A stretch of 64,000 bases of DNA from CAG-217 sp963638105 (GTDB taxonomy: Bacteria; Bacillota; Clostridia; Oscillospirales; Acutalibacteraceae), in the NCBI GenBank assembly GCA_963638105.1, contig CAVHPP010000001.1:1-64000 (forward strand), written 5' to 3'. Shown in pieces: positions 43,990-52,680 of the stretch. A program made the translations under genes and the position numbers. How positions within the stretch are numbered: the first letter of the stretch is position 1; every line of letters starts with the position of its first letter. The notes under the pieces were generated by a model. It was given only the letters and a program-made list of their open reading frames with translations, had not been told where the DNA came from and searched no databases.

Positions 43990-46579
43990 AGAAAGCAGAT
44001 GGTTTAAGGCGCTGTGCGTGGTGCTCTCTATGGTGCTGGCCTTTGGTTCGGTAGCACTGATGAGCGCCGTGATGCGTGTGAGCGGCCTGTATAATAACGA
44101 TGCATTTACAGATCCGACCGTAGCGAAAAAGGGGAGTCTGGTACAGACCACGACCTTCCAATCGGAGCTGGATGTGATCATCAATGATATCGCGCTGCTG
44201 GCGGGGCAAAAGCAGCTGCAACAAAAGGTGGCCGCGCTTAAGAAAGCCAAGGCGGACAGTGTGGCTGCCGCACTGGAGCAGTATAAGAAGGACCAGGCCG
44301 CGGCCATTCGCAAAACGCTGGTGTTCTATGCCGGGCTGAAAAATCAGAATATTACAAATATCGGCAAGGATATACCCAACTATAAAGTGCCCACCAAGAC
44401 CATCAAGAAAGTGGTGGCAGAGGATCGGGACGCACCGGGGCTGATCCGGGATCTGCAACAGATCGTCAACGGCACCCGGGCAGGGGAGGATTATCTGCCC
44501 TATTTGCAACTGGCAAATTGGCTGCGCAGTTCCGACGGCGTGGAGTATTACAATGATAGCGACATGCAGGATGATCCGGATGATCTGATCCGCAATTACA
44601 CGGTCGCTTTTACGGTGGACGGCAAAACGGTAGAAGCGAACGAGTACGATGCCGACCAGACCCTGAGCGAGACGGTGAAATCGGCAGAGACCTACATTAA
44701 AAAGCTCTATGACAAAACGGTGGTGGGGCCGTACCGATCTGCCGCCGACGAGCAGCAGGAGATGCGCAAAAATTTGCAAGAGCTGCAATGCCTGCAGTTC
44801 TATGCCAAGGACAATACCACCGGTCAGGTGGTCAGTCAGTTGGCAGAGGGCCAAACGCCGGCTAAGCTGAAAGACGCGCCGGTGTACTATTCCAAGACCA
44901 AAGCGGGGGAGAACCTGCGGGGTGCGGATTACGGTGCCCGCAATGCCCGCTCGGACGTTGCACAGTACCTGATGAACGGGGATATGAGCATTTATGTGGG
45001 CATTGACCCCACCGTGGCCGGTGGTAATCAAATGCTCCCGGATTTTGTGAAATTGAATGCCCTGTGCACCCGTATGCAAAATGTAAATACCGTGGCAATG
45101 ACCGTGGCGGCTGTTTGTCTGGCGGTGCTGGCCCTTGCCTTTTTGGTGCTGGCCTGCCTGGGCTGCGGGCGCCGTGCCGGTACGGACGGCGTGCGCCTGC
45201 TGTGGATGGACTACATTCCCTTGGAGTTGCACACGGCGATCATTGCCGCAGCAATTGCTGGGCTGGGTGTGGTGCTGTTCGGTAATTTGTTTAATGACCT
45301 GTCCAATTATTATGGCTATCAGCTCAGCACCCTGTATTACGGCGGAATGTTCTTAGCGGCCTGCGGCGCTTTGGGCGCGGTGGCCTGGGGACTGTATGCA
45401 GAGTTGACCCTGTCTTTTGTGCGCCTTTGCAAGTCTGAGAAACACTTGTATAAGGGCACGCTGCTGTATTATATTTGCTTGGGAATTTGGCGTCTGTTGT
45501 GCAAACTGCACCGGTTCAATCGGCGTGTGATCCGGGGGCTGGCCTATACCCCGCGGCACTTTAAGCGCAATATGGTCTTTTGCGCCGTAGGCTATCTGCT
45601 GATCAATATTGTATTGGTGGTGCTGTTTGCATCGTTTCTGAATGGAGAGGCGCCGGTGGTCGGTGTGATCAGCGGCTTGGTAGGCCTGGGCTTTAACGGC
45701 TTTTGCGTGGGCTATGCGCTGCGCTTCTTGTTCCAGCTGGATCGGGTGATTGAGGCCGCAGCCAACCGCACGGATGTGGAGGCGGCACATCTCCACCCGG
45801 CACTGGCCGCCATGGCCGGCAGCCTGCGTTATACCAATCAGGAACTGCACAACGCCGTGGACCAGGCGGTGCGGGACGAACGGCTGAAAACGGAGTTGAT
45901 CACCAATGTGTCCCACGACTTAAAGACCCCGATTACCTCCATTATTACTTATACGGATTTGCTGTCCAAGTGCCCTCAGTCGGACGAAAAGGCCAAAGAA
46001 TATATGGCTGTGCTGACGGAAAAGAGCACCAAGCTGGCACGGCTGGTGGAGGATCTGATTGAGGCGTCCAAGCTGTCCTCCGGCAACATTACCCTGCACC
46101 CTATGGTGCTGGATCTGGGCGAACTGACCGCCCAGGCTATCGGGGAGTACCAAAAGGAATTTGAGGAGAACCGGCTGCAACTGGTGCTGGATCCGGATTT
46201 GCCTCGGGTACAGGCGTTTGCAGACGGCTCTAAGACCTACCGGGTGCTGGAAAATCTGCTGCAAAATGCCAAGAAGTATTCTGCCGTGGACTCTCGGGTG
46301 TATGTGCGGGTGTATAAGCAAGGGGATTTCGGCGTGTTTGAGATCAAGAATATCTCTGCCCAACCGCTGAATATTTCACCTCAGGAGCTGACCCAGCGGT
46401 TTGTGCGGGGCGACGCTTCCCGCACGAAGGAGGGCAACGGTCTGGGCCTAAGCATTGCCCAGGAGCTGTGCAGCGCCCAGCAAGGGAAGTTAGAACTACT
46501 CATTGACGGCGATTTGTTTAAGGCTCGGGTGTATTTGCCGCAGCCGAAGAACGCCCTGCCGCAGGACACAGCGGAATAA
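43958..46579 (+). CDS. Membrane sensor histidine kinase, large multi-helix sensor
   Basis: 873 aa. One helix at about residues 19-39, a large external domain (about 45-375), then five more helices (about 380-402, 420-445, 459-485, 538-561, 567-592). The HisKA phospho-His is H653 in NVSHDLKTPITS; the HATPase domain has NLLQNAKKYS and GNGLGLSIAQEL. The polytopic sensor is larger than in most VanS-like kinases. The external domain matches nothing I recognise. Paired with the regulator before it. Confidence 0.93.
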   Translation: MDLDTKWKSVRESRWFKALCVVLSMVLAFGSVALMSAVMRVSGLYNNDAFTDPTVAKKGSLVQTTTFQSELDVIINDIALLAGQKQLQQKVAALKKAKADSVAAALEQYKKDQAAAIRKTLVFYAGLKNQNITNIGKDIPNYKVPTKTIKKVVAEDRDAPGLIRDLQQIVNGTRAGEDYLPYLQLANWLRSSDGVEYYNDSDMQDDPDDLIRNYTVAFTVDGKTVEANEYDADQTLSETVKSAETYIKKLYDKTVVGPYRSAADEQQEMRKNLQELQCLQFYAKDNTTGQVVSQLAEGQTPAKLKDAPVYYSKTKAGENLRGADYGARNARSDVAQYLMNGDMSIYVGIDPTVAGGNQMLPDFVKLNALCTRMQNVNTVAMTVAAVCLAVLALAFLVLACLGCGRRAGTDGVRLLWMDYIPLELHTAIIAAAIAGLGVVLFGNLFNDLSNYYGYQLSTLYYGGMFLAACGALGAVAWGLYAELTLSFVRLCKSEKHLYKGTLLYYICLGIWRLLCKLHRFNRRVIRGLAYTPRHFKRNMVFCAVGYLLINIVLVVLFASFLNGEAPVVGVISGLVGLGFNGFCVGYALRFLFQLDRVIEAAANRTDVEAAHLHPALAAMAGSLRYTNQELHNAVDQAVRDERLKTELITNVSHDLKTPITSIITYTDLLSKCPQSDEKAKEYMAVLTEKSTKLARLVEDLIEASKLSSGNITLHPMVLDLGELTAQAIGEYQKEFEENRLQLVLDPDLPRVQAFADGSKTYRVLENLLQNAKKYSAVDSRVYVRVYKQGDFGVFEIKNISAQPLNISPQELTQRFVRGDASRTKEGNGLGLSIAQELCSAQQGKLELLIDGDLFKARVYLPQPKNALPQDTAE

Positions 46580-46598
46580 CACCATAGATAACAAAAGA

Positions 46599-46636
46599 CA
46601 GTTACCCGTTTTTGGGTAACTGCCTTTCTTTTTTCG
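46599..46636. terminator. Terminator after the histidine kinase
   Basis: Nine-pair stem (46599-46607 with 46614-46622) followed by a T-rich tract; the A-rich left flank may serve the convergent gene too. Confidence 0.8.
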
Positions 46637-46643
46637 CTTGTAT

Positions 46644-47369
46644 TTACTTTTCGCTTTGACCTTTCGGCTTCATGGCGTTGTAAGAGGTGCGCACCGCGTC
46701 ATCGCTGATGTTGCAGCCCAGTTCGTACAGGGGCACCTTGGCAAAGATGGTCTCCAGCATATCAAACAGCCGCTCCATGGCGTTAGGCCCCAGCTTGCGT
46801 ACCGTTTGGGAGAAAATGTTGAACACTGCCTTTTTGGTGTCTGCCGGGTGGATAAAATTCTCTTCCGCCCGCTCGAGGAAGCAAATGCCTGCCAGGGGAA
46901 CCATGCCCGGTGTGGAGTAATCATATTTGCCGCTCCAGGGGGTGCCGCAGGCATACACTCGGTCGCCTACCAGGCGAATGGCCGGTTTGTCGTCATTGAG
47001 CATATACGCCCGGTTGCCAAAGTGCTTGAGCCACAGGGCGGTGTGGGTGGATTTGCCGGTGCCGCTGTCTGCGGAAAAAGCGTAGGCCGCGCCGTCTACC
47101 ACCACGCAGCTGGAGTGGAGCAAAATGCCTCGGAACTTCAGCAGCTGGGTGTAAAAATCCGAGCCGGTGAGCATATAGTACCAGTCGTCCCGGTTCATCT
47201 CCGGGTGCTCGGCCATAGCGTCCGTTACCCGCTGCTCCGTCACATCAATGGTCATGTCCGCCGTCTGCCCCTCTTGGTCTTTGCACAGGTAGGGGCGGGC
47301 TTGCTTTTCTGTTCTGCCGGTGGGGTGCTTGATCTCCACCACCAGCCCGGCAATATTGTAAAACGGCAT
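46644..47369 (-). CDS. HPr-kinase-like P-loop protein
   Basis: 241 aa with a P-loop ADSGTGKSTHTALW near residue 98, close to the HprK/PEP-carboxykinase-fold loop, and LNDDKPAIR, CGTPWSGKYD downstream. The N-terminal half is not like the regulatory domain of HprK. Related proteins occur singly or with peptide-modifying genes; none is adjacent. Starts MPFYNIAGLVVEI, with GAGGTG before ATG 47369 on the minus strand. Divergent from dinB. The substrate is unknown; phosphotransfer to a protein serine is a guess from the fold. Confidence 0.7.
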   Translation of the reverse strand: MPFYNIAGLVVEIKHPTGRTEKQARPYLCKDQEGQTADMTIDVTEQRVTDAMAEHPEMNRDDWYYMLTGSDFYTQLLKFRGILLHSSCVVVDGAAYAFSADSGTGKSTHTALWLKHFGNRAYMLNDDKPAIRLVGDRVYACGTPWSGKYDYSTPGMVPLAGICFLERAEENFIHPADTKKAVFNIFSQTVRKLGPNAMERLFDMLETIFAKVPLYELGCNISDDAVRTSYNAMKPKGQSEK

Positions 47370-47393
47370 AGTTGCACCTCAATTCTACCCCTT

Positions 47394-47422
47394 AGTATAT
47401 AAGAAAAAGCACCTACCGTCAA
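47394..47422 (-). promoter_or_regulatory. SigA promoter of the HPr-kinase-like gene
   Basis: Minus strand TTGACG (47417-47422), 17-base spacer, TATACT (47394-47399). Confidence 0.75.
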
Positions 47423-47458
47423 GGCAAAATCTGCCTGCATTTTTTGCCGCTACGGCTC

Positions 47459-47487
47459 TTGACAAACGGTCAAAATCGGTGTATGCT
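47459..47487 (+). promoter_or_regulatory. SigA promoter of dinB
   Basis: TTGACA (47459-47464), 17-base spacer, TATGCT (47482-47487). Confidence 0.75.
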
Positions 47488-47495
47488 ATGTTGTA

Positions 47496-47507
47496 GAACA
47501 AATGTTC
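47496..47507. promoter_or_regulatory. LexA/DinR box at dinB
   Basis: GAACAAATGTTC, a perfect match to the Gram-positive SOS box core GAAC-N4-GTTC, lying at the predicted transcription start where bound LexA would block dinB. Confidence 0.8.
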
Positions 47508-47532
47508 GATAACAGGAAAGGAGCCGTAGGGA

Positions 47533-48783
47533 ATGGAGCGCACCGTTTTGCATGTGGATTGCAACAAGTTTTATGCCTCGGTGGAGTGCCTGCACCGCCC
47601 GGAGCTGCGCCACAAGCCGGTGGCGGTGGGCGGCAGCACAGAGAGCCGCCACGGGATTATCCTGACGAAAAACGAAATTGCCTCCCGCTACGGCTTGGTG
47701 GCGGGAGAGCCGCTGTGGCAGGCGCGGCAAAAGTGCCCGCAGTTGGTGGTGGTGCCGCCGAACTTTCCGCTGTATATGCGCTTTTCCAAGATGGCGCGGC
47801 GGATCTATGAGGATTACAGCGACTATATTGAGCCTTTCGGGCTGGACGAGAACTGGCTGGATGTGACCGGTGACGATCGCACCGGGGAACAGATCGCCCG
47901 GGAAATTCGCTGCCGTGTAAAGGCGGAACTGGGCATTACCGTCAGCGTGGGGGTCAGCTTTAACAAGATCTTTGCCAAATTGGGTTCGGATTATAAAAAG
48001 CCGGACGCGGTGACTGTTATCAGCCGGGAGAACTACCGCCGGGTGGTGTGGCCCCTGCCGTGCAGTGACCTTTTGTGCGTCGGACCGGCCACCACCCGCA
48101 AGCTGAACGCTTACGGCGTTTATACCATCGGCGAGTTGGCGGCGGCTCGGTCGGATTTTTTGCAAGGTCTGCTGGGTAAGAACGGGCTGATGCTTCGTGC
48201 CTTTGCCCGGGGGGAGGACACTTCGCCGGTGCAGCATATGGATGCTAAGGCAGCGGTAAAGAGCGTGGGCAATTCCACCACCACGCCCCGGGATCTGGTG
48301 GATGATACGGATGTAAAGGTGGTTTTTACCGTGCTGGCGGAGAGTGTGGCCCGCCGTATGCGGGAGCAGGGGCTGCAAGGGCGCACGGTGTGCATCTCCT
48401 TGCGGGATAAGAATTTGCAAACCTTTACCCGCCGACACAAGCTCGCTGCCGCCACCGATGTGAGCACGGAGATTTTGCAGGCGGCTATGGCGCTGTTTCG
48501 TGCCAATTACCACTGGGGCGCGCCTTTGCGCAGCATTGGATTGTCGGTGACGGATTTTGAGCTGGAACCCTGTGTGCAGTTTGATTTGGCCCACACTCAG
48601 GAGCAGCGGGAGCGGGCAGCCAAGCTGGAACGCACGGTGGATGATTTGAAGCGCCGCTTTGGCAACTACTGTATTCAGCGAGCCAGTTTGCTGGGGGATA
48701 CCGGGCTGTCCCGCTTTAATCCCCACGATGACCATACCATACACCCCGTTGGATTTTTAACCGGAAAGGAACAGGCAGGATGA
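47533..48783 (+). CDS. dinB: Y-family DNA polymerase IV
   Basis: Error-prone translesion polymerase of the SOS response. Catalytic acidic residues in LHVDCNKFYASVE (N-terminus) and LDENWLDVTGDD (about residue 110; usually SIDEAYLD). The thumb HhH (CVGPATTRKLNAYGVYTIGEL) and little-finger domain follow. ATG 47533 follows AAAGGAGCC. 416 aa. The LexA box in front supports damage induction. Stop overlaps the next start (ATGA). Confidence 0.95.
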   Translation: MERTVLHVDCNKFYASVECLHRPELRHKPVAVGGSTESRHGIILTKNEIASRYGLVAGEPLWQARQKCPQLVVVPPNFPLYMRFSKMARRIYEDYSDYIEPFGLDENWLDVTGDDRTGEQIAREIRCRVKAELGITVSVGVSFNKIFAKLGSDYKKPDAVTVISRENYRRVVWPLPCSDLLCVGPATTRKLNAYGVYTIGELAAARSDFLQGLLGKNGLMLRAFARGEDTSPVQHMDAKAAVKSVGNSTTTPRDLVDDTDVKVVFTVLAESVARRMREQGLQGRTVCISLRDKNLQTFTRRHKLAAATDVSTEILQAAMALFRANYHWGAPLRSIGLSVTDFELEPCVQFDLAHTQEQRERAAKLERTVDDLKRRFGNYCIQRASLLGDTGLSRFNPHDDHTIHPVGFLTGKEQAG

Positions 48784-49010
48784 AAAACTATGTGCGCGTG
48801 CTGGCGCTGTATAATGAGGAGGGCGATATTCGCCCGGTGAAGATGGAGTGGGAGGAGCAATGGCTGGATGTGGACCGGGTGCTGGATATTCGCCCGGCGG
48901 CGTCCCTGCGCTCCGGAGGCGCCGGGCTGCGCTACACCTGCAGTATTGCCGGTGTGCCCACTTATTTGTTTTTGGAGGAGACAAAATGGTTTTTTGAACT
49001 TGCAAAATAG
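48780..49010 (+). CDS. Small DinB-associated conserved protein
   Basis: 76 aa, starting on the ATGA overlap with dinB, so translationally coupled. Sequence such as VRVLALYNEEGDIRPVKMEWEEQW, VLDIRPAASLRSGGAGLRYTC and TYLFLEETKWFFE suggests a small beta-rich fold. I recall similar short proteins after clostridial dinB genes but know no function; a part in the polymerase's work is inferred only from coupling. Confidence 0.75.
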   Translation: MKNYVRVLALYNEEGDIRPVKMEWEEQWLDVDRVLDIRPAASLRSGGAGLRYTCSIAGVPTYLFLEETKWFFELAK

Positions 49011-49028
49011 CATCGGATAGCGTATAAT
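49000..49028 (+). promoter_or_regulatory. SigA promoter of gtrA
   Basis: TTGCAA (49000-49005), 17-base spacer, TATAAT (49023-49028). It ends six bases before the gtrA ATG. Confidence 0.7.
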
Positions 49029-49034
49029 GTGTCT

Positions 49035-49529
49035 ATGAAGAAGATTAAAGAATTATTTATCAAGTACAAAGAAATCATTATGTATCTCATCTTCGGCGTG
49101 GCCACCACAGGTGTGAACTGGGTGGTGTACAGTCTGCTGATGAAGGCGGTGCTGGTGCACGCCCCCGGCAGCGACGATGTGAAGATGACGGTAAGCAATG
49201 TGATTGCCTGGATTGCTGCGGTGATCTTTGCCTTTGTCACCAACAAACTGTGGGTGTTTGAGAGCAAAAGCTGGGTGCCCAAGGTGGCGGCGCGGGAGTT
49301 TGTGTCCTTTGTGGCCTCTCGACTGGCGACCGGCGTGATCGAGTGGTTCGGCCCATTGCTGCTGTTTAAGATCGGGCTGGATCAGGACCTGTTTGGGGTC
49401 AAGGGCTTTGTAGCCAAGATTGTTTGCTCCGTGCTGGTGGTGATCCTCAACTATGTGTTCTCCAAGCTCTTGGTATTCACCAAAAAGAAAAAGAGCGCGG
49501 ACGCACCGGCAAATCCAAACGAAAAATAG
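49035..49529 (+). CDS. GtrA family membrane protein
   Basis: 164 aa, four helices (about residues 14-36, 52-75, 90-112, 125-147). NKLWVFESKSW is the family N-x-L/K-W-V-F turn. GtrA proteins are linked to transport of lipid-linked glycosyl donors. ATG 49035 sits at the predicted transcription start, with no ribosome site, so the message may be leaderless; the next Met (49080) would cut into the first helix. A second GtrA-like protein is at 24270. Confidence 0.88.
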   Translation: MKKIKELFIKYKEIIMYLIFGVATTGVNWVVYSLLMKAVLVHAPGSDDVKMTVSNVIAWIAAVIFAFVTNKLWVFESKSWVPKVAAREFVSFVASRLATGVIEWFGPLLLFKIGLDQDLFGVKGFVAKIVCSVLVVILNYVFSKLLVFTKKKKSADAPANPNEK

Positions 49530-49546
49530 GCAATGCGTATAAGAAA

Positions 49547-49570
49547 AGAGTGCTGCGGCGCTCTTTTTTT
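49547..49570 (+). terminator. Terminator after gtrA
   Basis: Seven-pair stem (49547-49553 with 49558-49564), four-base loop, T-run. Confidence 0.8.
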
Positions 49571-49583
49571 GTTGGCTTTAGAA

Positions 49584-49612
49584 TTGCAAGGCGCAGCCGT
49601 TTGTGGTAAAAT
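49584..49612 (+). promoter_or_regulatory. SigA promoter of the aminotransferase
   Basis: TTGCAA (49584-49589), 17-base spacer, TAAAAT (49607-49612). Confidence 0.7.
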
Positions 49613-49648
49613 AATGGACGGAATTTTTAGATTGCGAGGTATTTTTGT

Positions 49649-50908
49649 ATGGCAAGAGCATATCAAGAGATGACAAAAGACGAATTGCTCCGGGAGCAGG
49701 AGAGTCTGTTGGCCCGGTATAAGGCATTTCAGGCCAAGGGACTGCAACTGGATATGAGCAGAGGTAAGCCCTGCAAAGAGCAGTTGGATCTGTCCGTGGG
49801 TATGAATGATGTGAAGGACTATGTGTCCGGCGGCGTGGATGTACGCAACTACGGCATTGTGGACGGTATTGCCAGCTGCAAGCAGCTGTTTGCCGAGCTG
49901 CTGGAGGTGCCGGCCGAGAATGTGATCATCGGCCCTAACGAGAGCCTGACCTTGATGTTTGATTTTATCTGCCAGTGCTACACCCATGGTATCGGCGGTA
50001 AGCCCTGGAGCCAGGAAAAGGAAGTGAAGATCCTGTGCCCGGTGCCCGGCTATGATCGCCACTTTACCGTGTGCCAGTATTTTGGGCTGCAAATGGTGAA
50101 TGTGCCCATGAACGCGGACGGTCCGGATATGGACGTTATTGAAGAACTGGTAAAGGATCCCAGCGTGAAGGGTATGTTCTGCGTGCCCAAGTATTCCAAC
50201 CCCACCGGCATCACCTTTTCCGATGCAGTGGTGCGCCGTATTGCGGCGCTTCGCCCGGCGGCAGAGGACTTCCGTATTGTGTGGGACAACGCCTATTGCG
50301 TGCACGATCTGGACGAGGACGGCGATAAGCTGCTGAATATCTTTGATGTGCTGCCGGAATACGGCAATGAGGATATGGTTATTGAGGTGGCCTCTACCTC
50401 TAAGATCACTTTCCCCGGCGCAGGCGTGTCCTGCCTGGTGGCCAGCAAGAAAAATTTGGACCTGATCCGTCAGCGCCTGACGGTGCAGACCATCAGCTAT
50501 GATAAAATGAACCAGCACCGCCATGTGGAATTCTTCAAGAATGCGGACGGCGTGCGTGCCCACATGAAAAAGCATGCGGCGATTTTGAAGCCTAAGTTTG
50601 ACATTGTACTGGATCGGCTGGACAAGGAGTTAACCGGCCTGGGGATCGCTGACTGGTTCTCTCCTAAGGGCGGCTACTTTATCAGCTTGGATGTGCTGCC
50701 CGGCTGCGCTAAGCGGGTGGGCGAGCTGTGCAAGGCCGGCGGTGTGACGCTGACCAGTGTAGGTGCCACTTATCCCTATGGCATTGACCCACAGGACAGC
50801 AACATTCGCATTGCGCCCTCTTTCCCGCCCAATGAGGAGATGGCCCTGGCAGCGGAGCTGCTGTGCATTTGCACCCGCCTGGCTGCCATTGAGAAGCTGG
50901 TGGGCTGA
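49649..50908 (+). CDS. PLP aminotransferase, aspartate type Ic-like
   Basis: Fold-type I aminotransferase of 419 aa. PLP lysine in ASTSKITFPGAG (near residue 250); Asp of DNAYCVHDL holds the PLP ring nitrogen; IRIAPSFPP contains the carboxylate-binding Arg. The MSRGKPCKEQLDLS start and overall length fit the Ic subgroup described for aspartate aminotransferases with extended sequence, so aspartate/2-oxoglutarate exchange is likely. Stop and next start overlap (TGATG), so the next gene is coupled. Confidence 0.88.
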   Translation: MARAYQEMTKDELLREQESLLARYKAFQAKGLQLDMSRGKPCKEQLDLSVGMNDVKDYVSGGVDVRNYGIVDGIASCKQLFAELLEVPAENVIIGPNESLTLMFDFICQCYTHGIGGKPWSQEKEVKILCPVPGYDRHFTVCQYFGLQMVNVPMNADGPDMDVIEELVKDPSVKGMFCVPKYSNPTGITFSDAVVRRIAALRPAAEDFRIVWDNAYCVHDLDEDGDKLLNIFDVLPEYGNEDMVIEVASTSKITFPGAGVSCLVASKKNLDLIRQRLTVQTISYDKMNQHRHVEFFKNADGVRAHMKKHAAILKPKFDIVLDRLDKELTGLGIADWFSPKGGYFISLDVLPGCAKRVGELCKAGGVTLTSVGATYPYGIDPQDSNIRIAPSFPPNEEMALAAELLCICTRLAAIEKLVG

Positions 50909-51681
50909 TGCAAGCCGGAGCTTCTACCGCTTGCTTTTATCCGCTGGAGACGGAGCGGGCTTTGCAGCAGGTGACGGAACTGGGTTTTCCCTACGCCGAG
51001 GTGTTTTTTAACGCCCGGCAGGAGCTGCGCCCGGCCTTTGTGCGCCAATTGGCGGCTATTGCGAGGGACGGCGGCACCCGGGTGGTGTCCGTGCACCCCT
51101 TTTCCAGCTTTATGGAAAGCAGCTGCATCTTTGGCGATTACCGGCGCCGATTTGAAGATACCATTGATATTTATAAAGAAACCTGCCATGCGGCAGCGCT
51201 GCTGGGCGCCCAATTTGTGGTGATCCACGGAGCGGTTGCCCAGCCCAAAATTCCCATTCCGGAGGAGCGGTATTTTGCGCGCTTTTTGCAGCTGGTGGAG
51301 ATCGGCCGCGCCGAGGGCGTCACCGTGTGCCAGGAGAATGTGAACCGCTTTAAGAGCCAGCATATTGCCTTTTGCGATCGGATGCGCCGCGCGCTGGGGG
51401 ACGATTTCCGTATGGTGCTGGACGTTAAGCAGGCGGTGCGTGCCGGGGAGGATCCCTTTGCGTTTCTGGATACCTTCCAAAAGGAGATCGTCCATGTGCA
51501 TATCAGCGATCATTCCCCGGAGAAGGACTGCCAGCCTCCGGGGCAGGGAAGCTTTGACTTTCAGCGACTGTACCGCACTTTGGGTGACCGGGTGCATTAT
51601 ATGATTGAGATCTACTCCCGCGGCTACCGGGTGGCGGCGGAGCTGCAGCGGGCCAAGGCTTATCTGGATACCATCAAGTAG
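50908..51681 (+). CDS. AP-endonuclease-2/xylose-isomerase-like TIM barrel protein
   Basis: 257 aa barrel of the sugar-phosphate isomerase/epimerase group. Metal-ligand strands are seen in VSVHPFSS, VIHGA, CQENVNRF, MVLDVKQA, VHVHISDHSP and MIEIYSR. No specific substrate can be named. Translationally coupled to the aminotransferase before it. Confidence 0.82.
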   Translation: MQAGASTACFYPLETERALQQVTELGFPYAEVFFNARQELRPAFVRQLAAIARDGGTRVVSVHPFSSFMESSCIFGDYRRRFEDTIDIYKETCHAAALLGAQFVVIHGAVAQPKIPIPEERYFARFLQLVEIGRAEGVTVCQENVNRFKSQHIAFCDRMRRALGDDFRMVLDVKQAVRAGEDPFAFLDTFQKEIVHVHISDHSPEKDCQPPGQGSFDFQRLYRTLGDRVHYMIEIYSRGYRVAAELQRAKAYLDTIK

Positions 51682-51693
51682 GAGGTGGGCGCT

Positions 51694-52584
51694 TTGGCTA
51701 AAACCAGCAACAAGACCATGGGCATTTTTTGCATTTTGTTGTCCGGGCTGTGCTTTACGGGTATGAATACCTTTGTGCGCCTGTCCGGCGATCTGCCCAC
51801 CATGCAAAAGGTCTTTTTTCGCAATTTTGTGGCGATGCTCTTTGCCTTTGTGATGATGGTGCGCAAGAAAGACAGCTTTCGCCCCAAACCGGGGAACATC
51901 AAGTACCTGCTTATTCGTTCCGTTGGGGGCGTGGCCGGTATGGTGGGCAACTTCTATGCCATTGATCGACTGGACCTCAGCGACGCGTCTATGCTCAATA
52001 AGATGAGTCCCTTTTTTGCCCTGGTGTTCTCTGCGATCTTCATTAAAGAAAAAGTGCGCCCCAAGCAGGCCATTGCCATTGTGGTGGCATTCTTAGGGGC
52101 GCTTTGTATCATTAAACCCACTTTTGCCAATGCAAATTTATTTGCCAGTGTTTGCGGTTTCTTAGGCGGTATGGCTGCCGGCGGGGCGTACACCTGCGTG
52201 CGATACTTAGGGCTGCGGGGCGAGAACGGACGGTTGATTGTCTTTTTCTTCTCCGCTTTTTCCAGTGTGACGATGTTGCCGTTTTTGCTGTTTGACTATC
52301 ATTATATGACCTGGCAGCAATGGGCGACCTTGCTGCTGGCGGGCGCTTGCGCCGCCGGTGGGCAATTCTCCATCACCGCTGCCTATACCCATGCTCCCAG
52401 CCGAGAGATCAGCGTATATGACTACGCCCAGGTGATCTTTGCGGCCGTTGTGGGCTATTTGGTGTTTGGCGATGTGCCGGATGTGCTGTCCTTTGTGGGC
52501 TACGCGGTGATCTGCGGTATGGCGTTGTGGATGTTTTTCTATAATCGAAAGACAGACGGCGCCGCTCCTGCCAAAAAGGTGTAA
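51694..52584 (+). CDS. EamA/DMT-family permease
   Basis: 296 aa with ten predicted helices in two five-helix EamA repeats (FTGMNTFVRLSGDLPTMQKVFFRN and PSREISVYDYAQVIFAAVVGYLVFGDVPD are typical). Family members export amino acids, sugars or metabolites; the substrate is unknown. TTG 51694 is eight bases after GGAGG; GTG 51685 overlaps that site. Eight bases separate the stop of the TIM-barrel gene from it, so the three genes form one operon. Confidence 0.9.
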   Translation: MAKTSNKTMGIFCILLSGLCFTGMNTFVRLSGDLPTMQKVFFRNFVAMLFAFVMMVRKKDSFRPKPGNIKYLLIRSVGGVAGMVGNFYAIDRLDLSDASMLNKMSPFFALVFSAIFIKEKVRPKQAIAIVVAFLGALCIIKPTFANANLFASVCGFLGGMAAGGAYTCVRYLGLRGENGRLIVFFFSAFSSVTMLPFLLFDYHYMTWQQWATLLLAGACAAGGQFSITAAYTHAPSREISVYDYAQVIFAAVVGYLVFGDVPDVLSFVGYAVICGMALWMFFYNRKTDGAAPAKKV

Positions 52585-52595
52585 AGGCAAAAAAC

Positions 52596-52624
52596 TTGCT
52601 TTTTTTCACCAATTATGGTATAGT
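52596..52624 (+). promoter_or_regulatory. SigA promoter of nrdR
   Basis: TTGCTT (52596-52601), 17-base spacer, TATAGT (52619-52624). Confidence 0.7.
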
Positions 52625-52680
52625 ACGGATTGTACAGAATTTTATGGCAAAGGCCGTATCTTTCAACAGGGGGGATAACT

